Positions 22,855 to 35,200 of a stretch of 64,000 nt of DNA are shown piece by piece. This DNA is from Ottelia alismoides. Its lineage: Eukaryota > Streptophyta > Magnoliopsida > Alismatales > Hydrocharitaceae. The notes beneath the pieces are model-generated. The model saw nothing but the letters and a program-made list of their open reading frames with translations. It did no database searches and was not told where the DNA came from. Positions within the stretch are counted from its first letter, which is position 1. Every line of letters begins with the position of its first letter. Location: the NCBI GenBank assembly GCA_037367405.1, contig JAZKJV010010755.1, forward strand, positions 372,001 through 436,000, in the 5' to 3' direction. A program made the position numbers and the translations under genes.

Positions 22855-24039
22855 GTGCCACCTACCTTGTCCATACATATACACATCACATTTTCCATCA
22901 CTCTACCTTCCTGGGATGACACTATACAGACTGCTCTTAGTTATCCTTGTGTACATGATGATTATTATCTCTTCCCTAGTATGGAAGAGATACAAAATAT
23001 TAAAAATGTTGACCAATCTAATATAGTGGCAGCTATTCAGGATATCTTTGATTCCCCAATTTGAAAATCCATGAACCTTCCTCCTGCACCTGCATCAAAG
23101 AAAAGAAAGAGACCTCACAAGACTGAGCACCACATTTTGACCATGTCCACTGTTCATGCCATCAAACATCATCTGCTAAAAAGGAAAAGGGGCGCTAGTG
23201 CATCCTTCTTTAGATGGGTCATTTCTGACTATCACATTGATCATACTCTCCTTGACAGCATCACATCGATTAATATAATACCCTTCTCACTTGTCCAGTC
23301 ACTCAATTTAGGACCTCTAAAGAAAACCAGGATTATTTATTAGTTTGCAGATCGATCAATAAAGAAGTCGAAGGGTATTGTTGAAAACATTATCATTTAG
23401 ATACATGACATGATCTACATTGGTAATTTTGGTGTATTTCCCATGGAGACATCCAACTCTGTGGAGCACACTCGAATCATACTGGATTGGCCTTTTCATT
23501 CTACAGTGAAGGCCATTATTCATTATGTATATGAAGAGATACTCGTTCGCTCCCACAATTTGAGCATTCTGATTGAGATGATCACCACACCCACTACATA
23601 TCAGAAACCCACACCTGATGAGAGTGTACCCGTGTCTGCTGATTCAGAGGACTATGACCTTACTGTCAAAATCAGAGATGATTGCTTTACCATGAATGAT
23701 ATAGAGACCCAAGAATTCCTCTTCAATGGGGAAGGCTCGGAAAGCGTAGACCGTCATGTTCCTTCTTCTAGTGTGTAGCGATGTGTTGATGAGATCCGTA
23801 GCATTTACACTGTAGATATCTTACCACGGAGGGCGTCTATAGAAGTGACTTCTCATGTCGGACCTGATCGTACTACTTCTATTGATGAGTTCATGCCTTT
23901 TCATTTCGAGACCATTGAGAATCTTGACCATGTTGATCCTGATCGGGTTGTATCAACTGATGACATTGATATCATCTTGCAACTTATTAGATCCATTCCT
24001 TAGTGTTCGCACAAGAAGGTACAATTTCTACCTTCTTAA
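22855..24039 (+). pseudogene. Protease-like ORF with acidic tail (C copy, broken by stops)
   Basis: One reading frame runs 395 codons with no frameshift, interrupted by stops at 23062, 23341, 23398, 23776 and 24001. It aligns throughout with the E ORF. Shared landmarks are ILTMSTVHAIKHH, INIIPFSLVQSLNLGPLKKT (protease-like core), the RCVDEI..IY motif, one DEFMPFHFE repeat and the C-terminus KKVQFLPS. The site equivalent to the protease LGRPF reads LDWPF. At 23776 a TAG replaces a Trp codon of E, and at 24001 and 23341 a TAG replaces a Gln codon. No reverse transcriptase or integrase follows. What the protein does is unknown; the core resembles Athila-type aspartic protease. Confidence 0.75.
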
Positions 24040-24128
24040 TTACTATCCATTATTCATCTTGTATATTCGCTTTCATGTCCTTCATTCCATCTTTTGTTTC
24101 CATCGTCCATCTTGATCCATGTGTTTGC

Positions 24129-24594
24129 CTTGCTTAGGATGTGCTTTATCCTATATATAGGGGAGGTGGACGAGTCAAATGTTTCATTCTTCGTTCTATT
24201 TTGGTACTCGTGTTATTGTCTATACTTTGGGATCTCTTATCATGAGTATAGGTGGAGTGTTATGTTAATTCTTTTATTGTTTTTGTTCTTCATTTCTCTT
24301 CATTCGTTGACCCCTCGCTTGACTCTTACTTATCTATACTTAGGGATGATTTACCCTAGGTATAGGTGGAGACAAGCCGAGCTGATGATTTTTTCATCTC
24401 ACCCTCAATCTTCCTCACTTTTTGTATACAATCTGCTATACTTAGGAATACTTGATCCTAAGTATAGATGGAATGATCCACTTCTTATTCTTTAATTAGT
24501 TGTTGTAGTATAGACTTTTCTATACTAAGCACTAATTATGCCTTTTTTTCTCTCTAATCACTACGAGGACATAGTTCAAGCTAAGTATAGGGGG
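24129..24594 (+). repeat. Hairpin and polypurine array of C
   Basis: There are four inverted repeats on the CTATACTTAGG theme, partly decayed: 24129-24160 (loop GTGCTTT), 24220-24252, 24334-24365 and 24436-24467. A lone CTAAGTATAGGGGG half-site lies at 24581-24594. Hairpin order and loops follow those of D. Confidence 0.75.
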
Positions 24595-25783
24595 TCGTAT
24601 ATATGTTGTATATACTTTAGCAATAACTCGTACTTTCATATTTTCAATAAATATGACTAACATACTATATCGAGTAAGGGTATATGATTAATCACTTGTA
24701 AAGAATACACCGTAATTGTGTATAAATTTTTTCAAAATTATTTATTAATAATTTGGTTTATTTTTTTTGCAAAATGATTCAAAAAATAGTTAGAAAATGT
24801 CTTGAAAAAACTTTTGAAAACCATTTGGAAAACTCTTAGGGAAATGACTTCAAACTTTTGTAAAAATCTTTTGTAAATATTTACAAAAAATTGTTTCATT
24901 TGTTTGAATAAGATTCTTGAATTGCAAATGATTTGGAAAATGGTTGTAAAAATATTTTGAAAAATATATTTATACATTTTGAAAATCTTTGCAAAATGAT
25001 TTTCAAATTTTGTAAATGTTTGCAAAGGTATTTGTAAAATTGTTTGCAAAATAAAATTTTCAAAGTGTTTGTAAAACATGTTCACATTATTTTGAGAACT
25101 TTGTAAATAATAACTAACCTAACCTGTACAAAATTACAATGTAAATTCTAACCCGAATTCTTATACACACACACACACTCTCTCTCTCTCTCATGTAAGT
25201 ATTTGTATAAACATCTTTTACTAACCTTTATAAAAAATCCCTAAAAATGAAAATATTCAAATTCATAAAAATTTTCAAAATGTTTTCAAAAACTACATAA
25301 AAAATTACAAAATCTTTTCGATATCCACAAAAGTTCAAAAACAGAAAATAGTTTCACTAATATATTTTCTTAGACTTCGCATTTTTGTATTGATAATGAC
25401 AATTGAACTAGTCTAAGTAAAATATGAATATTAGAACTTGGTTGGACCTTAATCCTCCTAATCACATGAACTTATAGAAACTAGAATTGAGTCACTTTAG
25501 ATATGCTAGACTTAATTCTTTGAGTCCACAAGACTAGGTTCATATGTCATCTTAATTGCCTAAGTATAACATTTTGAAACACAGACACGACTCTTCTTGA
25601 TAGTGACCTAACTTGGGCACTTGCACCTTACACTTTGCTCAACTCAGTTGAAGTGGTAGAGGGCTGGATCTGCCAGCATGATACACAAGCAAATGGAAAC
25701 ATATGAAGTTACAATCTCCAGCCATTGTGCCCCAATCCTATCCAGTAGTGATGAGGTCTAAGGACATGTGATAATTCAGATTG
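24595..25783 (+). other. 3' non-coding region of C (left piece)
   Basis: It opens with palindromic GTATATAC-type sequence, then an AT-rich tract of TTTGAAAA-like units to about 25100. From about 25380 it aligns with the conserved non-coding block of A and D. No gene is seen. It stops abruptly where the F LTR starts. Confidence 0.55.
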
Positions 25784-27493
25784 TGATTAGGTATCTAATG
25801 TCTGGTCTTGAATGGTCTCCTGCATCTGTCAGGTCGGATCCGACAATTGTTGTGTCGATCGCTCTCACGACACTCGATACTCACACAATCCAAATAAATC
25901 AATAATCAACCCACAATATATGAATAATAAATGAAAATGTGTGAGCGAATTTTTTATTTTAACCCTATAAAATATGTGCATAGTAAATAAGTGTAGAGCG
26001 TTGAACCACAGAGAGATAACAGGGATAGGTTATTTATTGTCTAAAAATAATCAACAAATATTTTTGTACCATTTCTGTTTTTTTTATTTTTATGGGGTTT
26101 TAATTATATTTAATTTTTATGGTTTTTTAATGTTTTATATTTTTTGTTTTTATATTTTATAATTTTTATTTTCTTTTTGTAAGTTTATTCTGATTTTTAA
26201 TTTCTTTTTCTTTTTAAGATATAATAAGTATACATATATATCTATATACTGTAATATGTATAATATAAGTACTATATATGTTATATATAATTAATATATA
26301 AAAATTAGGAAATATATTTAAGTACATTACTTTTTATTTTTTAAAGGTCTTAATATATGTTATAATTAATATTAATAATTATAATATTATATAAGTAGTA
26401 TTAAGTATATATATATATATTCTACATAGGTTTGATATTTCAAAATATATCTAGAAATACCCAATAGTTATAAAATTAAATGTTTTTGTTTGTTTTATAT
26501 TTTCTCTATTTTTGTTATTTTTTTCTATTTTTTATATTTGTAAAATATGAAATACTTCAAAACATGGAGTTAATAAATAGGCAGATTATTTTAGGGTTTA
26601 AAATAGACAATGAGTTTAAAAATCCTAAAATTAATTTTAATATATGCTATATGATATATAGAAAAATATATAGAAGAAAACTATTTTTTTGGATTTTTGA
26701 GAATTTTTGCTAATTTTTTAGTATTAGAAGGCATTTTTAATTTTAGTCTGGAGTTATACTATATAGTAATAAATATAATATACTTTTGGGAATTATTAAG
26801 AGTGGTTTTATATTTTTTTGTATTTTTATATATTAATAAGAAAAAATAAAACTCCTAAATGATGCTTAATAAATAAAAAAATGTGTGAGAATTCTAAAGG
26901 AAAAACATGTCTGGAGAAAACATAAAACGAAGCACCATCATCTATTTCCCCATAGTTTTCATAACATGGGATCTATTTAAATAAAAATAAAAAGACACAA
27001 AATAAATACAATGTGATGGTTGGGGTACATTTGCAATAAAAATAAAACCCGAGGGTTTACATGTAAAATATCTAAAGTTTTAGTGCTATTATACAACCTT
27101 TAAATACTAAATAGAAATAAAATAACTCAGGAGGGATCCTCTACAAATTGCCCAACTCATGTGGGAGGGCCATGCGAGCTAAGCTTACATTCAACCTAGA
27201 TGAGATAACAATAAATGCGGGGGCCTAGTTACAATATTTACACACAAGTTAAAGCATATTTAAATATTTATAGGAACTTTTAATAATTACAAAAATATGA
27301 GGGTGTCTTATATAAATTACACCTTATGGGGACGTTATCGAGCGACTCGAGAAGCTCCACATGTTATAACGGACAGTCGAGGGAGCATACCGCTTTGACT
27401 TTAATCACCGACCTAGATTAGATCTGGGATGTGCTCTTCATCTACTTAGAAGAAAAACAACGAACATGCTGCCAAAGAACTTCGATTGGTGGT
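25784..27493 (-). repeat. Element F, piece 1: solo LTR in minus orientation
   Basis: It starts TGATTAGG at the break in C. Its layout follows E's LTR read on the minus strand: a terminal block, an AT-rich zone (26000-26900), then the NNGGAGGG and CACGTG-like zone near 27130-27180. It stops at D's insertion (duplication at 27489-27493) and continues at 45358. No matching internal region flanks it, so it is a solo LTR, also truncated (see 59683-60528). Confidence 0.65.
27489..27493. repeat. Target site duplication of D, left copy
   Basis: GTGGT directly precedes TGATGAATCC and is repeated at 45353-45357. Confidence 0.93.
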
Positions 27494-28635
27494 TGATGAA
27501 TCCATGTTTCATCATCTTTATTCTATCATTTTGGCCTTAAAAACCTCAGAAATGCGTGTAAATAGGCTTAATTTGGGCATTTTAGCATTCATGCATCATT
27601 GTGTAAATAGTGTATAAAATACGGTTTTAACGCCAAAATTATAGAATAAAGAAAAGAAAAGAAAAATAATAAAATATTGTAAATATTGTATGACCCGAAA
27701 CCCCGAGACCTAGGCATCTTGATGGCTAGGTCGACGAAGAATAAAGTAGGGGGAGATAAGGGCCAAAATACAATAAAATTCCTTTTATTTCATTCATTCT
27801 TTATTCATTTTGGGACCTATTTTTAGTTACACTTTTTATACTTCAAATAAAGAAACTTTGAACATGAAAGTTGTAAATAATTAAATAAAGAAAAATACAA
27901 AATTGATTTCACTCAAAAATAATGTACATATAAAAAGTTATGATCTGAATAAGATCCCAGAACCCCAACTTCCCAGACGTGTACCTCGCAAATAAAAACT
28001 CGAAATGCTTCAAACTCACCTTTAATTGTATATAATTTTAAATCATCTACTTAAGGAATTGGTTTCGTATTTTGCGGAGCTACAGTTTGAAAGTTGAGTT
28101 TTGGACCCCTATTGTATACTTGTACAGATTAAAATATTCATTTTATTTATTGTTCATTATTTTTATACTTGTATATTTTTAGAATTTTGTGAACATTATT
28201 TATAATATATATGTACATTAAAACATGAATAAAAACCTCAAGAAAATACAAAATAAAATACTTGTATATAATATACCTAGGTATAATACCTGTATATATA
28301 CCTATCTAATTAATTCTTCTATTTTATTAAGTGTATAAAACACTTCAGAAAAATAAAATAAAAATATATTTAAGTGTATAAAAATATTTTATAAATTTAT
28401 AAAATGTTAAATAAATAAATTAATCAAATGTACAAAATAAAAATAAAATATTAAATCATATAGATATGTATATACCTATATAAGCCTAAAAAGGTAACTT
28501 GTATTTTTATTCCTCAAAAAATAAATAAAAATCATAATAAAATAATTTATAAACTAATAAACATTTTTTATAACCAAAAATTAATAAAATTGTTTATTAT
28601 TTTAAATCGAATTAACAATCCTTTTTTCCAAGGAA

Positions 28636-28669
28636 TTTTCTGGTTGGTCCACGTGGACCAACCAGAAAA
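28636..28669. promoter_or_regulatory. 34-bp perfect palindrome centred on a G-box (D 5' LTR)
   Basis: The left half TTTTCTGGTTGGTCCAC is exactly complementary to the right half. The centre is CACGTG (28650-28655), the G-box core known to bind plant bZIP and bHLH factors. Versions with paired changes occur in other LTRs of this window. Confidence 0.75.
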
Positions 28670-28677
28670 CTCCGTTG

Positions 28678-28693
28678 GTTGACCTCGGTCAAC
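28678..28693. promoter_or_regulatory. Inverted W-box pair in D 5' LTR
   Basis: GTTGACC, TC, GGTCAAC, eight bases after the G-box palindrome. The copy in the 3' LTR (42790-42805) has one mismatch. Confidence 0.55.
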
Positions 28694-30475
28694 TCTCTGA
28701 CCGAGGTCTGAACCCTGTCAGACATTGGTTTTTGTCTGTTTTTGACGATTTTTGTAGGCTGTGCCTTTCATCATTTGGCTTCGATTCCTTCTTGACTTTT
28801 GTTCGCTACATATCGAGGATACACGCCCTTAGGTCACCTCTGGGATTGCAACGTCGATTCGCAAAGATACACCTCGTTCTTTGGGCCGCGTCCACCACTG
28901 ACCAGTTCTTCCCGTGCTATAGGCAGCGTTGGATCTCGCCCGCTATCAGCCGTCAATCATCTCCAGCAGATCTAATCGCCGCCGTCCGTACGAAGCGTCA
29001 TCGTGCGATCTGGAGCCGCCACGTGTCTAAGTGAACCCATCAGTGCCGTTGGATCACGCACAAGGGGGTAATTTTGCCTAATAACCCCTACCTTTTTGTA
29101 TTTAATATCTAATCTACAAACATTCATCTGCAGCGTATTATGTTTTGTAATATTTAGTATAAAACCCCTGAACTTGCCATTTATTTCACCCATGTCCTTC
29201 GCGTTGTCACCTCACATGACTGTATGCGTGAGGGAACAAGTATTTTGCAAGGACCCCCCTAGGGTTTTGTTATTTTGTTTCAGTCCATGAACATTTTATT
29301 GCAGAGTAATATTTTTGGATGTTTTGCATGTTCGCCCCTGGTGGTTTGTGATTTTGCATATATACCTTTGCCCGGTCACGTGCACAGTGCCCGTGACCTT
29401 GGCCTTTTTGTAAAAACCCCCTCCCGGGTTTGGGTACTCATTTACTACGTTGTATATTTTGTGTGAAAATTGCATGCAGGCTCCTAAGTTTTTTTTTATT
29501 TACAAAAATACCCCTGCCTGAATGTATTTTCTTGATGTTTTTAGTATTTATTTCATGCATCTATAAAGTTTGAAAAAATCTACAAAAATCACCTTGTCTT
29601 CCTGTTGCATGATAGTTTCACGCCATATTTTTATTTTCCATTTTTATTGCATTTTCATATTTATAAAAATTCAAAAACAAACATTTTCAGCACTGTTTGC
29701 ATCAGAATATACATAAAAATTATAAAACATTTTTGAAAATTCCAAAAATATTATATTTTGTATGTCCTATTGTGTTTTAGCTTCAATCCAAAAATCACTA
29801 AAAATTACAAAAGAGAACTCTTAAAAAATTATAAAACCGCAAAATCCTTCATAAAAATCCATCCTCATTTTAATTTTGTCCAACAACTTCACTATTTTCT
29901 AGTATTTTTACCTTTACAAATACCTAAAAAAAATTATAAAAAATCTAGAAAAATCATAAAAATATTAGAAAAATATAAAAATCACAAAAACATTTTGTTC
30001 TCTACATTTTGACTATTTTTCCCATTTTTACCTCTCTTTTATCTCTAGTGTATATATATTTCATATAGATATCATATTTTATTTAAAAATGAAAAGACAA
30101 AATATAAAATAGAAAAAGAAAAAAATAGAAAATAAAAAATAAAAATATAAAAATATAAAATCAAAAATAAAATAAAAATAAAAAATAAAAAACCCACAAA
30201 AAGTTCATATTGGCTAAGTAGTTTACAGGACATAAGGCATTCGACTATTATCTAGTCTGCTTTACTCCCTTGCTTCCTGTGTTCGACCCCTATTTGCTTG
30301 TCAATATACGTTCTTTGTAGGGTATAATAAATTTTAATCCTTTCTCTTGATTGCTTGATTGATTGTGTGGGTTAATTGTTGATTAACGTGAAGGCCTGAG
30401 TAATTGCCTCAGCGATAGTGACTCTGATCTGTCAGACCATTACTTAGCGGCTCTCGCCCTTTTTCGTTTTTCAAA

Positions 30476-30493
30476 TGGCACTGTTGCCGGGGA
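30476..30493 (+). other. Primer binding site of D (tRNA-Asp type)
   Basis: TGGCACTGTTGCCGGGGA has two transitions relative to the usual tRNA-Asp site. Confidence 0.88.
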
Positions 30494-32292
30494 GCATCGG
30501 CTTGTAGAGTAGACTTGTGTCTTTTTACTTGCTAGCCATTTTTTATTATCTGATTTTATTGTATAATTGGTCTTGAACTATCTGACATCCCTTTCTTATT
30601 TTCTTGCGAGGGACCACTGACCGAGGAGGATCGCCTAGGGGATCTTGAGAAACCTTGGGAGGAGGATCCATCTATTCTATCCTAGCTGGCAAGAGAGCGC
30701 ATGAGGACTTGAGAGAGAGATAGAGGATAGTTAGATTTTCATTCTTTTTGGTGAGAAAGAGACATTTGATTAATTTGTAATAATACAGGTACTCTAGACT
30801 TTGGACACTCGGGCCCAATTTCCAAGTGTTTGTTCACTTGGGGGCTCACCGTAGTTTTGACGCGTTTTCACCGCTTGCTTATTTTCCGATTTTGTTTTTT
30901 TTATTTTTGTGGAATGAGCCCTTAGTCTTTAGGATTGCTTGATCGTGTAATCTAAGGCCAAACACCTAACAACAATTGTATGCACATATAGTGTTATCGT
31001 TTGGACTTAGATATAATTAATTGTTGAGCACATAATTCAGAACTACCGCGTCGCGAGAGTCTCCGTACAATGCTGGCAGGACCCATTATGGTGGGCACCG
31101 AGGAGATTCCAAGACCGGACTACTAGGTCCCGCTTTGTGTGTTTAGCATTTGGTTCTTCACGCTAGCAATTGCCTGCTTAGGACGATTTCCGTGTGCATA
31201 TCAGCATATAGTATAGGTTTATAAATTCCTATTTTGCATCCCCCATGGAGAGAGCTGGGAAGCACTGTAAGTTTTCTAACTGAGCATTCATCATTTAGGC
31301 ACTAAGGTGTGATTTCCATCTTAGTGTTGCCTTGCATTGCTTTGTTGACCTTCTCCCTCTGTTTTTGGATTAATAAGAATCAAAGAAAAGACAAAAACGT
31401 TAGGCGCTTGTATTAAATTGACTCAAAATAAGTGTTAACACAAAAAAATTAAAAAAGGGTCTGCTAAAAATACTTGACCTAAATAAAGCTGATTAATTGG
31501 AATCATTGCCTTGGGGTGAGCAAAGCCCCTCATTTTTTTCTAGGTTGCATAGGAAGGTTTCCTTCCCAGTGAGGTGAGCGACGCCGTAAGGATGAGAGCC
31601 CAAAACCCAGTCTGTGGCTGCCTTGTGTATTGCCTGGATTTTCGAAGTATTGACACTTTTATCATACGTAGACGAGTAGGGCTTGGTTGGCAATAATGAC
31701 TCTCTATTGTGTAGAGCATTGACCTTGTCCGAAGTATAGAGCATAGGCCACGTCTTCACGGGGGTGTCTGTCTCATCGTCTTGCGTCTGAGTAGGTTCTT
31801 GCACGCTCACGGGTGATTCCGTTGCGAGCGAGTTCCGAAGTATCGTTTTCGCCTATTGCCTTCCTCCCTCTATTTCTTTTGCTAAGTAGGGATCCAGGAA
31901 TGGTTACATGGACCTTAAAAAGTGCAGACTACAGGTTACATAGGAGGAGGACAAGTACACGATACTTTTCTGGCAGTACTCTCTCTCTTATAGGCGTAAA
32001 GCTCTAAGTACTCGTTAAAAGATAATTGCTTGAAAATTAAATCTAAAACTCACAAAGATAATTGCCGAACCTTCACGGCTTTACGGGTCGAGTTGGTGAA
32101 TCCATTGCTTTGAGGTTTGATTGATTAGTCGAATTAAAGTCAAGATAAAAAAAACACCGCGCCGTTGCACCATTTTTGCTCCCCTTCTATTTGACCCTTG
32201 CTTAGTGTGAGCCTTCTACTGTTTTACACTCCATTTTTTTCTTGTTGACCCTGTATCTTTCCTCCCCATCTATCTTCAGCTTGACCTTCGTG
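30494..32292 (+). other. Untranslated leader of D
   Basis: These 1.8 kb have no recognisable coding content. They contain the conserved TTGGGGTGAG...CCCCTCAT hairpin (31508-31533). The frames seen on either strand here do not align with any element protein. Confidence 0.6.
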
Positions 32293-35200
32293 ATGGCACA
32301 GTTCACTCGAGACCCCGTCGACACCCACATCAGTTCCATCCGCTTGCCTTCTCTAATAATTCGAGGAAATTCCTGAGAATACGGTTCGAACTCCGTGAAC
32401 CGATATCCAGACTCCCCGTCTTCTTCAATAAACTGGGATCACTCTTGTCCCGAACTCTGTTCGTTTTGGATGGCAATTGATTTCACTCCTTACACATCTC
32501 CATCCTTAACAAAGTTCTATGTTGACATTAACACAGGATACTTCTCTCCATCTAGTGCTACAATTTAGACTGATCGAGGCATTATTCCATTTGCAGACCG
32601 AGAGCCTGAGTCCGTGCCAACAAGTCAAGTAGGATTTGATATGGCCAGTGGAAGAGGAAAGGGACCACAACCCCAACTTGAATCTGAAGTCAGTCTGGGG
32701 GAAGGGCAGTATACTATGCATAATGATGTTAACAGTCAACTTCTCGCATCCATTCAAGCAATCCAGCAGCAGTTGACCAATCAAGCCCTGTCCCAGACCG
32801 CCTTCCAAGATATGCTGAATGATCTAAGGAGGAGGGCCTATGAAAGAGATGATCGAAGGGAGGATGAGAAACATTAGGATCATGAGTTCGATCGTGAGGA
32901 GGAATTCTCAGTGCGAGGACCCTAATTTGACAGAGAGGGTGCAGGACCTCCGCCGCCGAAGCCTACTTTGAAGAAGACATACAACCCTGGAGCCGGGCGT
33001 ATCACTGAGTGGATCCAAATTCCACAAATCCACGCCCACTTTGAGCTGAAGCTGTAGTTTTTGTCTCCCCTCCCGACTTTCCATGGGAACACCACTGAGG
33101 AACTATACATCTTTCTCAAGATGTTTGGTCGCATTTGTGCTACCGCTCACTACCCTAGAATTCCTTTGGGGGTAGTCAAGATGACCGCCTTTCCCTTCAG
33201 CCTTCAAGACAAGACCCTATATTAGGTCGACCACTTAAGGAAGGTAGTCACGACCTGGGAGGCGCTAAAGTCTGCATTTCTCCACAAAATTTACTCTCTC
33301 GATCATCTAAATCAGATGCGTGCCCGTATCTCCAGTTTCTGCCAATAGCCCCACGAAACTATTCATGAGGCGTGGGAGAGATTCAAGGACCTCCAAGAAA
33401 GGTGTCCCCACCACGAGATCCCAAAGAACACTTTGGTACAACACTTCTTTGGTGGGCTCACACTTGAGAGCCAAAAGCTTGTCGACGCCGCTTGCGGTGG
33501 TTCCCATTTCAACAAGGACGAGGAAGTTCTGTGGAATGTCTTCTAGGAAATGGCTGAAGGAGAAGCCGCTCAGTCCTCGTCCTGAGCATACGTGAAGGTG
33601 CCAACCGCCATCAACAAGCCAGTGAACATGGCTTCTCACACCGAAGACAAGGATGAGAGCTCCAACTTGAGCATCATTGGGAGCCATCTGTCTAAGGTGG
33701 ATATCATTGAGAAGAGGTCGCAGGACCTCGAGAAACTATCCGTCATTGAGAAGATGACCCAGGGCCTGGAAAAGCTCGACGTGATTTCCCAGCAGCTGGA
33801 GTAGCTCGTTCGCACCTTGAATGCCAACATGTGCAACGCTGTGTCTACTACTGCCGAGCCGATCGCTGAGAAGAAGGAGCCTACACTGTATCAAACCCCT
33901 AAGCCGACTCCAACGCAGCCCCATCCTATTCAGCACGTGTACTACGTGCAGATCCCGGAGCAACCCCCACAGTTGCAGACACAGATAGTTGTATATCAGC
34001 CAGAGTCCCAGCCAGCCTACTCTGAGCAGTTCTCTCCACCCCACCGATGATCCAGGAAATCAACGGTGTATGGAATAACGAAGCACAGCTGACCCGTCCT
34101 CAGGGACATCCCTAGGCTCAGAACATGGGCAACAAGCCCTATCACCAGCCACAACAGGGTGGGAGACCCCTCCAGCCCTCATATCAGTACCAGCCTCCAT
34201 CTCACAGCAACACCTGGAGGCAGAATTATCAGCACAGTCCTCAGCAGTCCGGATATTGCGGATAAGGATAGCATTAGCAACTGGCTGCCCCATATCACCA
34301 ACAGAACTTGCAGTATTCCTCCAACCCTCCTCCTCATCAATTTTCTTAGGGTTACTAGTCACAACCTCAGCCTTCATACCATCACTCTAGACCCCATCAG
34401 GGGGATTCTTTTGAGATTGTGCCGGTTAATCCAACCCTGGCCTGCTTAGAACATTTAATGAAGAACATGGTTGAGATGAACCAGAAGATCGACGACTTGA
34501 CGACTGCAAAAACAGCCATCCCTGCTCAAGTCGAGGCGAATTCGAACAATTTCCGACGCAAGGAGCAGGTAGCCGGTAATGTCCAACCAAAATCAGGTGA
34601 ATTAAATTGCTTTTTATCTAATGCTATTACTCTCAGGAGCGGTAGGGCACTCAAACCATTAGTAATCACGAAGGGGAAGCATCTTGCATATGATGGGGAA
34701 TCGTCAACCAGGACAACGCCAGGGCCAAGAATTATTTTTGAAGCAGCACCGCCAACCAGATTGAAAAAATACAAAAAATGAAGAAAACAACAAAATACAA
34801 AAAAGATAGTAGCAACCTCGGTGAAGATAGGCCAGCATTGGAGAAGTCTGCACTGCCTCAGAGCCAGCTCCTGACATGAGGAACCTTGCACCTGCAGCGA
34901 GTCCAACGCCAGCATCGAAAGCCGAGCCCGCCATTTTTGGTCCACAGATTGTAGATGATTCCATTCCTTTTTGCCATCTACCTGTACGCAACAACATGGA
35001 CACTATTTTGAATGATATTGGTGAATATTTTGTAAATATTCCTTTCCCAGAAGCAATGAAAAACACAAAAAATGAAAAATTTGAAAAATTCTTTGTCTGA
35101 TCCTGCCATCATAGAAATCATTAAAATTTGGTACAGAACATGCCTTTGATGAAAGCTCTTGAGTACATGCCAACTGTAAAGAAAGGATTAAAAGATGCAT

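Larger units (their letters stand above)
22617..25783 (+). mobile_element. Element C, left part: gypsy-derived non-autonomous element
   Basis: This is the internal region of an element interrupted on the left by B and on the right by F. In order it holds an A-rich patch with CAAAAAAAATGAG (about 22765-22810), a broken protease-like ORF, a four-hairpin array, an AT-rich repeat tract (24700-25090), an AC/TC microsatellite (about 25166-25192) and the conserved 3' non-coding block. It resumes at 60529. The ORF and its order match element E, not D, so C and E are one non-autonomous family. Confidence 0.75.
27494..30473 (+). repeat. Element D 5' LTR (2980 bp, with two deletions)
   Basis: It runs from TGATGAATCC to TTTTTCA. 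Compared with the 3' LTR it lacks a piece equal to about 43011-43648 (break near 28899) and one equal to about 44622-44736. The larger missing piece holds the GC hairpin and the intron-like segment of the core. The U3 hairpin with its AATAAAGTAGGGGGAGATAAG box is at about 27700-27755. Confidence 0.93.

Noticed and set aside
25166..25192. AC/TC microsatellite
   Set aside because: Ordinary simple repeat in AT-rich DNA, with no sign of function beyond that.
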